Of a stretch of 64,000 nucleotides of DNA, positions 56,600-64,000 are shown piece after piece. Origin of the DNA: Xylophilus sp. GW821-FHT01B05 (lineage in GTDB: Bacteria; Pseudomonadota; Gammaproteobacteria; Burkholderiales; Burkholderiaceae_C); the NCBI GenBank assembly GCA_038961845.1, contig CP152408.1:2914001-2978000 (forward strand), read 5' to 3'. Both the position numbers and the translations under genes were made by a program. The notes beneath the pieces are model-generated. The model searched no databases. It worked only from the letters and a program-made list of their open reading frames with translations, and was not told the DNA's origin. Position 1 is the stretch's first letter, and every line of letters begins with the position of its first letter.

Positions 56600-57367
56600 T
56601 CAGTCGTGGGGCTGCGCCCAATGCACGACGCGCCGATGCAGCACGCGCAACAGTGCGCCACAGCCCCCGCCCATGATGGCCAGCATGGCGATGGCGGCAA
56701 ACATCGCGGACATGTCCAGCTGGCTGGACAGCGACTTGATCAGGTGGCCCAGGCCGCGCTCCGATGCGATGAATTCCGCCACGACGCAGCTGACAAAGGC
56801 CAGCGCCACCGCGACCTGCAGGCCGCCGAAGATGTAGTCCAGCGCCCCCGGCAGCTTGACGTCGACCAGCGTTCGCCAGCGCCCTGCGCCGCAGACACGA
56901 TAGAGGCTCAGCAGATCAGGGTTGGCCGCCCCCATGCCCGCCACCGTGCCGACGAATACCGGCGCCGTGCAACTGATGGCCACCATCGCGATCTTCGACT
57001 CGGCCCCCAGCCCGAAGATCGCTATCAGCAGCGGCGCCAGCGCCACCATGGGCATCGCCTGCACGCCCATGGCCACCGGGTACAGGAAGCGGTGCGCCGT
57101 TGCGCTGTCGCCAATCCAGATACCGCCCGCCAAACCCAGGCCGCAGCCTATGGCCAAGCCGGCCAGCGATGCCGCCAAGGTGAAGAGCGCGTCGCCCCAA
57201 AGCGCCCCCTGGAAAAGCCCCACATGCAGCGCCCGCAGCACATCAAGCGGCCCGGGCAGGACAGACGCATCGATCTGGCCCAGCCGCACAAGCACCGCCC
57301 ATGCAGCAATGAAGCCGGCAATGCCCAGGACGGGCAACAAGGCGTCGAAGCGCTGGCGCCACTTCAT
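56600..57367 (-). CDS. ABC importer permease (second of two)
   Basis: The 255-residue protein has about six spans and the inner-membrane BPD signature: LPVLGIAGFIAAWAVLVRLG, TLAASLAGLAIGCGLGLAGG, and the EAA-type loop CGAGRWRTLVDVKLPGALDYIFGGLQVAVALAFVSCVVAEF, which contacts the ATPase. It belongs to the SsuC/TauC/ThiX-type permeases. The start at 57367 overlaps the first permease stop by 4 bases. Together with the 57364 permease it would form a heterodimeric channel. Confidence 0.92.
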   Translation of the reverse strand: MKWRQRFDALLPVLGIAGFIAAWAVLVRLGQIDASVLPGPLDVLRALHVGLFQGALWGDALFTLAASLAGLAIGCGLGLAGGIWIGDSATAHRFLYPVAMGVQAMPMVALAPLLIAIFGLGAESKIAMVAISCTAPVFVGTVAGMGAANPDLLSLYRVCGAGRWRTLVDVKLPGALDYIFGGLQVAVALAFVSCVVAEFIASERGLGHLIKSLSSQLDMSAMFAAIAMLAIMGGGCGALLRVLHRRVVHWAQPHD

Positions 57368-58173
57368 GCCGCCGGCCCCTCTTGCGTCTGTGCGGCATCG
57401 CCGCGGTCCCAGAAGATCCAGCGCCGGCGCAACTGGCGCACCAGCATGGCCAGCGCTGCGCCCATGACGCCAAGCGCCACCATGGCCGCCACGGCGGTGG
57501 CGGTATCCAGGCTGTTGGCGCTGTTCTCTATGAGAAAGCCCAGGCCTTGCGTGCCCAGCAGGAATTCCGTCACCACGCAGCCGATCAAGGCAAAACCCAC
57601 CGCCGTCTGCAGACCGGTGAGAATAGGCCCGGCCGCAGCAGGCAGGTCCAGGTGCCGCAAGCGGTGCAGCCGCCCCGCATGCACCACGGCGAACAAGCCG
57701 CGCAGATCGCCACTCACGGCCTTCAGGCCGATGAAGGCATTGGCAAACACCGGGAAGAAGCAGATCAAGGCCACCAGCAACACCACGCTGCGGGTGCCAA
57801 AACCCGCCCACAGCAGCACGAGCGGCGCAAGCGCCACCTTGGGCACCGACTGCAGCGCCAGCACCAGGGCATGGAGCGTTCGCTCCAGCACCCGGAACTC
57901 GGCCAGCAGGATGGCCAGTGTCAGCCCTCCCATGCACCCCACGCCATAGCCCATCAGCGCCGAGGCCAAGGTGCTCCACAGATGGGGCCACATGTCGCCG
58001 CTAGCCACCAGCCCGCGCCACAGGCGCGCCAGCACCGACTCCGGCGACGGCAGCAGGTGCGATGGCAGCCCGGCAACCCGCACAACGACCGACCAGAGCA
58101 GCAGCAGGCCGGCAGTGCTTGCAAGCGGCGGCAGCGCATCGCGCCAGTACGCCTGGCGCATGCCCGGTGTCAT
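57364..58173 (-). CDS. ABC importer permease (first of two)
   Basis: A 269-residue SsuC/TauC-like permease with LPPLASTAGLLLLWSVVVRVAG, HLWSTLASALMGYGVGCMGGLTLAILLAEF, KVALAPLVLLWAGFGTRSVVLLVALICFFPVFANAFIG and a family-style C-terminal half (PILTGLQTAVGFALIGCVVTEFLLGTQGLGFLIENS). Its EAA loop (AVVHAGRLHRLRHLDLPAAAGPI) is diverged. The ATG at 58173 overlaps the ATPase stop by 4 bases; the upstream ATG at 58218 is rejected. Two different permeases in one operon is less common for this family, which often uses a homodimer. Confidence 0.92.
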   Translation of the reverse strand: MTPGMRQAYWRDALPPLASTAGLLLLWSVVVRVAGLPSHLLPSPESVLARLWRGLVASGDMWPHLWSTLASALMGYGVGCMGGLTLAILLAEFRVLERTLHALVLALQSVPKVALAPLVLLWAGFGTRSVVLLVALICFFPVFANAFIGLKAVSGDLRGLFAVVHAGRLHRLRHLDLPAAAGPILTGLQTAVGFALIGCVVTEFLLGTQGLGFLIENSANSLDTATAVAAMVALGVMGAALAMLVRQLRRRWIFWDRGDAAQTQEGPAA

Positions 58174-58955
58174 GCCTGCATCCCGGCAGCCCGGAAGCGA
58201 TCGCGCAGGTGTTTGCACAGGTCGATGAAGCGCGGGCTGCCCAGGTCTGCCTGGGTACGGGGCCGCGCCATGCCCACGTCTATCTGCTCCACCACGCGGC
58301 CCGGGCGGCCGCTCATGACGATGATCCGGTCGGACAAATACACCGCCTCTGGAATCGAGTGCGTGATGAACAGCACCGCCTTGCGGGTTTCCAGCCAGAT
58401 GCGCTGCAGCTCGTCCATCATGTATTCGCGCGTCATCGCATCCAGCGCGGAGAAAGGCTCATCCATCAGCAGCAGCTTGGGGTCGTGAATCAGCCCGCGC
58501 GCCAGGGCCACCCGCTGCTGCATTCCGCCGGACAGCTCGCGCGGATAGTGGTGCATGAACTTGGCAAGCCCCGCCAAGGCCAGCAGTTCCTCGGCCCGCT
58601 GCCGGTAGGCAGGCACCGGCAGCTTCATGGCCCGTATCGGCACCAGCACGTTGTCCAGCACCGTCTTCCAGGGCAGCAGCGTGGCTTGCTGGAAGACGAT
58701 GCCCACGTCAGAACGAGGCTTGAGCACAGGCACCCCCGAGAGCCGGACATGCCCTGCCGTGGGCGCCAGCAGGCCCGAGGCCAGCTTGAGCAGGCTCGAC
58801 TTGCCACAGCCCGAAGGCCCCAGCACCGACACGAACTCCTGCGGGCCAACCGAAAGGCTCAGGTCCTGCAGTGCCGTCAATGCGCCGCGGCTTGTCGCGT
58901 AGACCAGGTCAACGCGGTCCACCACCAGCCCTTGCTCCACTGGGCCAGCCCTCAT
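58170..58955 (-). CDS. ABC importer ATPase
   Basis: The 261-residue ATP-binding protein has Walker A at residues 46-54 (GPSGCGKSS), Q-loop region VGIVFQQATLLPWKTVLDNVL, signature LSGGMQQRVALARGLIHDPKLLLMDEPFSALDA with Walker B, and HSIPEAVYLSDRIIVMSGRPGRVVEQI as the switch. This is the pattern of SsuB/TauB/ThiZ-type ATPases. It lies between the substrate-binding protein gene (11 bases away) and the permeases (ATGA overlap), so the four genes form one importer operon. Confidence 0.94.
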   Translation of the reverse strand: MRAGPVEQGLVVDRVDLVYATSRGALTALQDLSLSVGPQEFVSVLGPSGCGKSSLLKLASGLLAPTAGHVRLSGVPVLKPRSDVGIVFQQATLLPWKTVLDNVLVPIRAMKLPVPAYRQRAEELLALAGLAKFMHHYPRELSGGMQQRVALARGLIHDPKLLLMDEPFSALDAMTREYMMDELQRIWLETRKAVLFITHSIPEAVYLSDRIIVMSGRPGRVVEQIDVGMARPRTQADLGSPRFIDLCKHLRDRFRAAGMQA

Positions 58956-58965
58956 GATGCCAAGC

Positions 58966-60021
58966 TCACTGCTGTGCCAGCGCCTTGGCCTTCACCGCGG
59001 CCCTGTCCCAGGTGTTGTAGGCATCAACGAAGCGGGAGGTATAGAGCTGCTCCAGCGGCAGATCATCGCGCTGAATCTGCCCGCCCTCCTTCATGAACTG
59101 CAGCAGGCGGTGCCAGGCGGCCGGATCGTATTCACCCCAGCGGTCGTTCTTCTGCCCACCCACCGCCGTGGCCATGTCTGACTTGACGACGGCTACGTTC
59201 TGCGTGATCCAGTCCACCTCTTTCTCAGGTGCTGGCCTGGGCACAAGGTTCAGCGCCCATGCGGCCTTGGCGCAGGCTGGCGCGTTCTGAGCGCAGGCGT
59301 AGAACGACTTGGCGACTGCTCGCCCAAGGGATTCGACCTGCCTTGGCGAAGACTGGATCGTGTCCTGGTGGGTGATGATGCCGTTGGCAAAGAGCGTGCG
59401 AAATTTCTCCGGCAGCGGCAGCCGGCGGATGGGAATACCCGACTGGATCATCAGCTCGTGCTGCTGGGCGAACAGGTTCAGGGCATCGACATCCCCCGAC
59501 TTGAACCGGCTCCAGGCCGCCGGGCCCAGCCCCACCGGAACCACCTGCACATCCTGCATCCAGGTCAGCCCCGCGTCCTTGAGCATCACCCGGCTCATCG
59601 GGATATTGCCGAACCCGAGCGAGCCGACCCCCAGCTTCTTGCCCTTGAGATCGGCCAGCGACTGGATCGGGCTGGCCGCCGGCACCACAAACTCAAAGGG
59701 CTGGCTGCTGTAGTAGTTGTAGACAAAGCGAACCGGATAGGCCTCGGCTTTCTCCAGCGCAATGACGGGCAGATCCGGGTTGGCAAAGCCATAGTCGATG
59801 GACTTGTTGGCCACCTGGGGAATGAGAACGCTGGAGCCCTGGACGGATACGAATTCTGGCGCGAGCCCCTCCTCCTTGAAGAAGCCCAACTGCACGCCGT
59901 AGGCCAGCGGCGTCACGCCCCAGGGTGCCGGAAAGCCCAGACGCACCTTGGTCTGAGCCTGTGCCACCGTGCCCCCCAGCGCACAGACAGCCGCCAACGC
60001 GGCGAGTAGAAGATGCTTCAT
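58966..60021 (-). CDS. ABC importer substrate-binding protein (NMT1/SsuA-like)
   Basis: The 351-residue protein has a Sec signal peptide (MKHLLLAALAAVCALGGTVAQA) and an NMT1/SsuA-type fold: VRLGFPAPWGVTPLAYGVQLGFFKEEGLAPEFVSVQGSSVLIPQVANKSIDYGFANPDLPVIALEKAEAYPVRFVYNY, then IQSLADLKGKKLGVGSLGFGNIPMSRVMLKDAG. Relatives bind nitrate, sulfonates, taurine or pyrimidine/thiamine precursors; the ligand cannot be read from the sequence. It is the first gene of the operon. Two cysteines at about residue 245 (CAQNAPAC) could form a disulfide. Confidence 0.92.
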   Translation of the reverse strand: MKHLLLAALAAVCALGGTVAQAQTKVRLGFPAPWGVTPLAYGVQLGFFKEEGLAPEFVSVQGSSVLIPQVANKSIDYGFANPDLPVIALEKAEAYPVRFVYNYYSSQPFEFVVPAASPIQSLADLKGKKLGVGSLGFGNIPMSRVMLKDAGLTWMQDVQVVPVGLGPAAWSRFKSGDVDALNLFAQQHELMIQSGIPIRRLPLPEKFRTLFANGIITHQDTIQSSPRQVESLGRAVAKSFYACAQNAPACAKAAWALNLVPRPAPEKEVDWITQNVAVVKSDMATAVGGQKNDRWGEYDPAAWHRLLQFMKEGGQIQRDDLPLEQLYTSRFVDAYNTWDRAAVKAKALAQQ

Positions 60022-60235
60022 GGGGAGCGACCTTTCGAAACGAAGTAGTGGGGGTGTGGCACCAGGATGCAACGCGGCCGGCACAAGCGGCTGCATGGCA
60101 TCGACTACTTTACCGAATCGACCTGATCGTCACCACGGGCGATGGGCGCCCCACTACAGCCCGCGGTGCTGAAGCTCCTCACTCCATCATCAACACGCCG
60201 CCTAAACCCGCATGGTTAACGAACTAGGTTGTGAT
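60022..60235. other. Non-coding gap upstream of the importer operon
   Basis: No gene and no clear promoter motif was found here. It presumably holds the promoter for the importer operon on the minus strand and the eroded 5' part of the SDR remnant on the plus strand. Confidence 0.5.
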
Positions 60236-60567
60236 CGGTATGGGTTGATCGACACGCGTGATGTCGCCGAAGCGGCGCACATTGCACTACTCGATGCTGC
60301 CCATACGGGCTCCCGGCGCGCCAACCATCTGACTGGTCCGGCGACGATGAGCATGACGGAGCTTGCTGACGAGCTCTCGCGGCTTCTTGGAAAAACGATC
60401 GTTTAACAGAATCGAACCCCTGACGATCACCGCGAGGTATTGATCGGCTCAGGAGTCAGCGAGCTGGTGGCAGATGTCCTGCGACTTTTACCGACCTGAC
60501 TGGCAAGGCACCGCGATCGGTCGGTGCATGGTTGAGCGAGAACATCGTGGCGTTTCAGCAGCGGTGA
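60236..60567 (+). pseudogene. Eroded NmrA-like/SDR gene, C-terminal part
   Basis: The first readable piece is GLIDTRDVAEAAHIALLDAA, TGSRRANHLTGPATMSMTELADELSRLLGKTIV, the typical C-terminal half of NmrA-like NAD(P)-binding proteins (xxDxxDVAxxA..., LTGPxxxSxxELAxxLSxxLGKxI). After a TAA the same frame continues with GVSELVADVLRLLP, and in a shifted frame TDLTGKAPRSVGAWLSENIV, AFQQR, stop at 60565. These are the remaining C-terminal segments of the same family. The gene thus has a stop, a frameshift and no N-terminal half. Confidence 0.65.
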
Positions 60568-60601
60568 CATCTGCCAGACGGACCATTCCTTGCAGAGTGC
60601 C

Positions 60602-60629
60602 GCCCGGGGCCAAATCACCGGCCCCGGGC
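60602..60629. other. Perfect 10-bp GC-rich hairpin after the aldehyde dehydrogenase gene
   Basis: GCCCGGGGCC and GGCCCCGGGC flank the loop AAATCACC. It lies about 30 bases beyond the aldehyde dehydrogenase stop on that gene's strand and might help end its transcript, but no run of T follows, so a Rho-independent terminator is not certain. Confidence 0.4.
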
Positions 60630-60657
60630 TGCACCTACCCCAAGCGGAGGTCAGATC

Positions 60658-62085
60658 TCAGGCCGCCTCGCGGAAACCGATGATGGCCTTAATCTCCAGG
60701 AAATCACCAATGGCCATCGGCCCCCATTCTCGACCATTGCCTGACTGCTTGTATCCGCCGAAAGGCGCGGCCAGATCCAAATTTGCATTATTCAACAGCA
60801 CCTGACCGGCACGCAGGCGTCGCGCCGTCGCTTCGGCCTCGCCCCGCTCGCCCTGTACATAGGCGGCAAGTCCGTAGGTCGTGTCGTTGGCGATCTTCAC
60901 GGCTTCCTCTTCGTCGGAATAGGCAATGATGACCAACACTGGGCCGAAGATTTCCTCGCGTGCGATGGTCATGTCGTTGCGCACATCGGCGAAGACCGTC
61001 GGTCGGACGTAGAAACCGGTCTCGAGCCCCTCCGGGCGGCCAAGTCCGCCGGCCACGAGCGTGGCCCCCTCATCAAGGCCGGTCTGGATCAGACCCTGGA
61101 TCTTGTTCCACTGCGCCTCGGAGGCCACCGGCCCCATCTTCGCATTGGATGAAGGATGTCCAACGGACCAAGTTTCGGCGGCCGCGCGAGCATAGCCAAT
61201 CGCTTCTGCGACCTGATCGACGTGAACCAGCATCCGCGATGGCGCGTTGCAGGACTGACCACTGTTGAGCATGATCTGCGCCACACCGCCCTCGACAGCC
61301 GATGCAAGATCGGCGCTGCGCAGGATGATGTTGGGCGATTTGCCGCCCAGTTCCTGATGCACCCGCTTGACAGTGCCGGCGGCGCTACGTGCGACCTGGA
61401 TCCCTGCGGCCGTCGAGCCAGTAAAGGACACGAGGTCGACGTCGGGATGGCTCGTGAGTGCATTGCCGACGACCGGGCCGTTGCCATGAACAAGATTAAA
61501 CACCCCTTTGGGTACCCCGGCGTCGTGCAGGATCTCGGCGATGATCGTGCCTGAGAAGGGCGCGATCTCGGAGGGCTTCAACACCATGGTGCATCCAGCG
61601 GCCAACGCAGGGGCTACCTTGGCGGCAATCAACATCAACGGCCAGTTCCACGGTGTGATCAGGGCGCATACGCCGACCGCTTCGCGCACGACTTCGCTTG
61701 TGCCCAAAGGCTCATCGAAACGATAGGTCGTCAGGGATGCACGTGCGATCTGGAAGTGGGCAAGGCCAACGGTCACCTGCAATTGCTCAGACATCCATTG
61801 CGGTGCGCCCATTTCGTCCGTCACCGCGGTAGCGAGGTCGCCTGCTCGCTTCTCATAGGCTGCGATGATCCGATCGAAAAGCGCGATGCGCTCCTCGACG
61901 GACGTTGAAGAATAAGTCTCAAACGCCTGGCGCGCGGCAGATACGGCCTTGTCGACATCGCTGGCGTCGCCTAGCGCGACCTTCCCGACCACGGACTCGT
62001 CCGCAGGGTTGATGACGTCGAGCACGGTGTCGCTAGCGGGCTGTACCCAGGATCCACCGATATAAAACTGAAGATTGCTGCGCAT
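60658..62085 (-). CDS. NAD(P)-dependent aldehyde dehydrogenase
   Basis: The 475-residue enzyme belongs to the aldehyde dehydrogenase superfamily: ALITPWNWPLMLIAAKVAPALAAGCTMVLKPSEIAPFSGTI, VSFTGSTAAGIQVARSAAGTVKRVHQELGGKSPNIIL with the catalytic Glu, and IMLNSGQSCNAPSRMLVH with the catalytic Cys. EIFGPVLVIIAYSDEEEAVKIANDTTYGLAAYV and FGGYKQSGNGREWG complete it. Its substrate is unknown. GC content is somewhat below that of the window's core genes. It is followed by the SDR remnant and preceded by an IS5-type insertion, marking a variable region. Confidence 0.93.
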   Translation of the reverse strand: MRSNLQFYIGGSWVQPASDTVLDVINPADESVVGKVALGDASDVDKAVSAARQAFETYSSTSVEERIALFDRIIAAYEKRAGDLATAVTDEMGAPQWMSEQLQVTVGLAHFQIARASLTTYRFDEPLGTSEVVREAVGVCALITPWNWPLMLIAAKVAPALAAGCTMVLKPSEIAPFSGTIIAEILHDAGVPKGVFNLVHGNGPVVGNALTSHPDVDLVSFTGSTAAGIQVARSAAGTVKRVHQELGGKSPNIILRSADLASAVEGGVAQIMLNSGQSCNAPSRMLVHVDQVAEAIGYARAAAETWSVGHPSSNAKMGPVASEAQWNKIQGLIQTGLDEGATLVAGGLGRPEGLETGFYVRPTVFADVRNDMTIAREEIFGPVLVIIAYSDEEEAVKIANDTTYGLAAYVQGERGEAEATARRLRAGQVLLNNANLDLAAPFGGYKQSGNGREWGPMAIGDFLEIKAIIGFREAA

Positions 62086-62307
62086 GAAAAAACTCCATCA
62101 TTAGTTGAGGGAATCATTAGTATATTTTTTACACCTGGCGTCAATCAGGCACTTTCGGTAGCGCTGGTAGGCCAAGGGATACTGGGCATGCGCGCAGCGT
62201 CGTCCGGGTGATCGTCCAGGGCATGTCATCCATTCCCGAACAGGTCGCGTTGGGTCTGGAAGGCCGCCAGCCGGTGTTGCGTGGCGCAGTGCCTGACTGG
62301 CCGTTAG

Positions 62308-63495
62308 GGACATCCTGCAAAACTCCCCCGCGCATCTGGATGCGCCCGTTTGTTCAGGCATGCTCGGCGCCCATGAAGCAAGCCGGCCTGGACCTGAACC
62401 TGAGCACGAAGAAGACCCGCAAGCAGGTGTTCCTGCAGGAGATGGACCAGGTGGTGCCGTGGGCGTCCTTGGTCGATCTCATCGCCCCGTACTACAGCGA
62501 AGGACGCACAGGCCGCCCGCCCTTTGCCTTGGAGACCATGCTGCGGCTGCACTTCATCCAGCAATGGTTCAGCCTGTCGGACCAGGCGATGGAAGAGGCC
62601 CTCTTCGATATCCCCCTGTACCGAGAGTTCGCGGGCCTGGACGCCCATGGTCGCCTGCCCGATGAAAGCACCATCCTGCGCTTTCGCCACCGGCTGGAGC
62701 GCCACAAGCTGGCCGAACAGATCCTGATCACCGTCAACACCCTGCTGGAGAGCAAAGGCCTGTTGCTCAAGGAAGGCACGGCCGTCGACGCCACGCTGAT
62801 CCCAGCCCCCAGCTCCACCAAGAACAAAGACAAAGCACGCGACCCCGAGATGCACTCGAGCAAGAAGGGAAATCAGTGGCACTTCGGTATGAAGGCCCAC
62901 ATCGGGGTAGATGCAGACTCTGGCCTGGTCCACACCGTGCGCGGCAGCTCCGGCCACGTGGGCGACGTCACCGAAGGCAACAGCCTGCTGCACGGACAGG
63001 AAACAGACGCCTTCGGGGACGCTGGCTACCAGGGGATCGGCAAGCGCCCGGATGCCAAGGACAGCGTCACCTGGCACATCGCCATGAAGCCAGGCAAGCG
63101 CAAGAAGCTGAGCAAAGACAAGGTATCCGATGTACTGGTCCACCAGCTCGAAAAGCTCAAGGCCGGCATCCGCGCCAAGGTGGAACACCCGTTCCGGGTC
63201 ATCAAGCGCCAGTTCGCCTACACCAAGGTGCGCTACCGGGGGCTGAAGAAAAACACGCAGCAGTTGCACACGCTGTTCGCCCTGTCCAACCTGTGGATGG
63301 CGCGCTACCGGCTGATGGGGTGAAGGATTGAGGGGATCGGTGCGCCTGTGTGGCGCGGGGGAGGGTCAAAAAGGCCCTGAACGCACCGGAAAGCAGGCGG
63401 CAGACCCTTCTGAGAGGGGCATGCGCCCCTGGAATCCACGATTGAGATCACGCGTAGGGGATGCCACATTGCAAATCGTGTTTTGCAGGACATCC
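62308..63495 (+). mobile_element. Complete IS5-family insertion sequence
   Basis: The left end is GGACATCCTGCAAAACTC (62308-62325) and the right end on the other strand GGATGTCCTGCAAAACAC (63478-63495), inverted repeats matching at 15 of 18 positions. TTAG is duplicated at 62304-62307 and 63496-63499, a YTAR-type target site as used by IS5-group elements. The element is 1188 bp and carries one transposase gene with intact DDE residues, so it looks recently active. Confidence 0.88.
62373..63323 (+). CDS. IS5-family transposase
   Basis: The 316-residue DDE transposase begins MKQAGLDLNLSTKKTRKQVFLQEMDQVVPW and has the IS5-group order: a DUF772-type N-terminal domain (RTGRPPFALETMLRLHFIQQWFSLSDQAMEEALFDIPLYREFAGLD), then catalytic Asp139 (GTAVDATLIPAP), Asp216 (FGDAGYQG) and Glu271 (RAKVEHPFRVIKRQFAYTKVRYRGLKKN). 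The ATG at 62373 is the natural start inside the left end; a longer frame opening with GTG at 62208 begins outside the element and is rejected. The frame is complete. Confidence 0.96.
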   Translation: MKQAGLDLNLSTKKTRKQVFLQEMDQVVPWASLVDLIAPYYSEGRTGRPPFALETMLRLHFIQQWFSLSDQAMEEALFDIPLYREFAGLDAHGRLPDESTILRFRHRLERHKLAEQILITVNTLLESKGLLLKEGTAVDATLIPAPSSTKNKDKARDPEMHSSKKGNQWHFGMKAHIGVDADSGLVHTVRGSSGHVGDVTEGNSLLHGQETDAFGDAGYQGIGKRPDAKDSVTWHIAMKPGKRKKLSKDKVSDVLVHQLEKLKAGIRAKVEHPFRVIKRQFAYTKVRYRGLKKNTQQLHTLFALSNLWMARYRLMG

Positions 63496-63527
63496 TTAGG
63501 TCAAGCCGCGCGGCGCCGAAATCCATC

Positions 63528-63560
63528 CAAATAAAAACGCCGTGCCCACCGGGCACGGCG
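63528..63560 (-). terminator. Rho-independent terminator after the Old Yellow Enzyme gene
   Basis: A perfect 10-bp stem, CGCCGTGCCC and GGGCACGGCG with the 3-base loop, is followed on the minus strand by TTTTTATTT. It lies about 70 bases after the stop of the minus-strand oxidoreductase gene and is a strong terminator for it. Confidence 0.85.
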
Positions 63561-63627
63561 CATGACGAAGCGAGGCGATTCAGTTCAAGACCAGAACTTC
63601 ACGCAATTCCGCTTCAATTACGATGGA

Positions 63628-64000
63628 CTAGGCCAACGGCGGGTAGTCTGTATAGCCTTCTTCGGCACCGCTGTAGTACGTAGAAGCATCCGGAGTTGCC
63701 AGCGGAGCGTCCTGGCGGAAGCGTTCGGGCAGGTCAGGATTACTGATAAACAGCGTGCCAAATGTGACTGCATCGGCCAAGCCGGTCTGCAGCACCTGTT
63801 CCGCAGACTTCCGGTCATAGCCGACATTCAACACGAAAATCCCTGAGAATCGCTTGCGAGCCCCGGGCGCAAGAGGTTTAGCGCCTTCCGGCAGGATCGC
63901 CGATTCCATGAAATGCAGAATGCCAACGTTTTTCTTTTCCAGCGCTTCCACCGCGTACATGTAGGTCTGCTCGAGATTGGAGTCGCCCATGTCATTGTAC
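63628..64000 (-). CDS. Old Yellow Enzyme-type alkene reductase, C-terminal part (runs off the window)
   Basis: The visible 123 residues read NDMGDSNLEQTYMYAVEALEKKN, FSGIFVLNVGYDRKSAEQVL, TGLADAVTFGTLFISNPDLPERFRQDAPL and finish SGAEEGYTDYPPLA. The stretch ADAVTFGxLFISNPDLPERF and the ending EGYTDYP are hallmarks of NemA/OYE flavoproteins that reduce activated alkenes, nitrate esters or N-ethylmaleimide with NAD(P)H. The gene starts beyond 64000. It ends 132 bases before the insertion sequence end, with a clear terminator between. Confidence 0.9.
   Translation of the reverse strand, partial: YNDMGDSNLEQTYMYAVEALEKKNVGILHFMESAILPEGAKPLAPGARKRFSGIFVLNVGYDRKSAEQVLQTGLADAVTFGTLFISNPDLPERFRQDAPLATPDASTYYSGAEEGYTDYPPLA

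Noticed and set aside
60468..60576. Inverted pair TGGCAGATGTC/GACATCTGCCA, 109 bases apart, as a possible mobile element
   Set aside because: The SDR remnant coding sequence reads through both arms and no target duplication is visible; chance or local inverted duplication is as likely.
62208..62372. N-terminal extension of the transposase from a GTG at 62208
   Set aside because: It begins outside the left end of the insertion sequence; the ATG at 62373 gives the family-length protein.

Overview
The window is GC-rich, densely coding, and carries a gene order typical of Burkholderiales, most likely a member of the Comamonadaceae (Acidovorax/Variovorax-like). The evidence is the run rng-maf-rlmH-rsfS-nadD-hemF-purD-yebC, the dapC-dapD-pilU-dapE-prmB block, the URC uracil genes, and short dispersed repeats of a kind I associate with this family. 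I cannot name the species from the sequence. No rRNA, tRNA or CRISPR array was seen.

Layout. 1-5.8 kb (minus strand): housekeeping genes from RNase G to YebC. 5.9-6.9 kb: a scar in which the 5' part of an aryl-polyene-type methyltransferase faces the 5' part of a COG4648 membrane gene and an intact acyl carrier protein gene; the rest of that pigment cluster is missing. 7-11.9 kb: a HerA-like ATPase, then GTP-cyclohydrolase-II-like (URC1), URC4/urg3 and uracil phosphoribosyltransferase, which match the URC uracil catabolic route. 12.3-16 kb: a large imperfect palindrome, a chemoreceptor and a cytosine-deaminase-family hydrolase. 16-19 kb: a quinone oxidoreductase/HxlR pair, a chloride-channel remnant and a trans-sulfuration enzyme. 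18.9-23.2 kb: prpD and prpC with a divergent RamB/ScfR-type regulator. 23.3-25.3 kb: a family 2 glycosyltransferase and a broken membrane protein gene. 25.5-29.9 kb: glgP and glgC around an unknown gene. 30-35.2 kb: valine catabolism (mmsA, acyl-CoA dehydrogenase, mmsB) with a LysR regulator and an embedded LprI-like gene. 35.2-40.6 kb: lysine/diaminopimelate genes with pilU and prmB. 40.7-41.3 kb: a VapBC pair. 41.4-47.5 kb: an ABC-F ATPase, a 165-bp MITE-like element, and a LysR/RraA-RraA/aminotransferase group. 47.8-49.1 kb: an M20 peptidase. 49.2-56.5 kb: an RND efflux system with its TetR regulator and matched operators, then an SDR gene. 56.6-60 kb: an NMT1/SsuA-type ABC importer with two permeases. 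60.2-64 kb: an SDR remnant, an aldehyde dehydrogenase, a complete IS5-family element with TTAG duplications, and the end of an Old Yellow Enzyme gene.

Two themes stand out. First, the window is rich in gene remains: a truncated pigment cluster, an internally deleted chloride channel, an internally deleted membrane protein, an eroded SDR, and two tandem RraA genes fused by a frameshift. Second, a 43-bp repeat with a GCCC/GGGC hairpin and a TAGCTAT tail is present at seven loci, four of them inside conserved housekeeping genes (nadD, dapE, prmB, ABC-F) without breaking the frame. Half-copies build a palindrome of about 110 bp at 12.4 kb.
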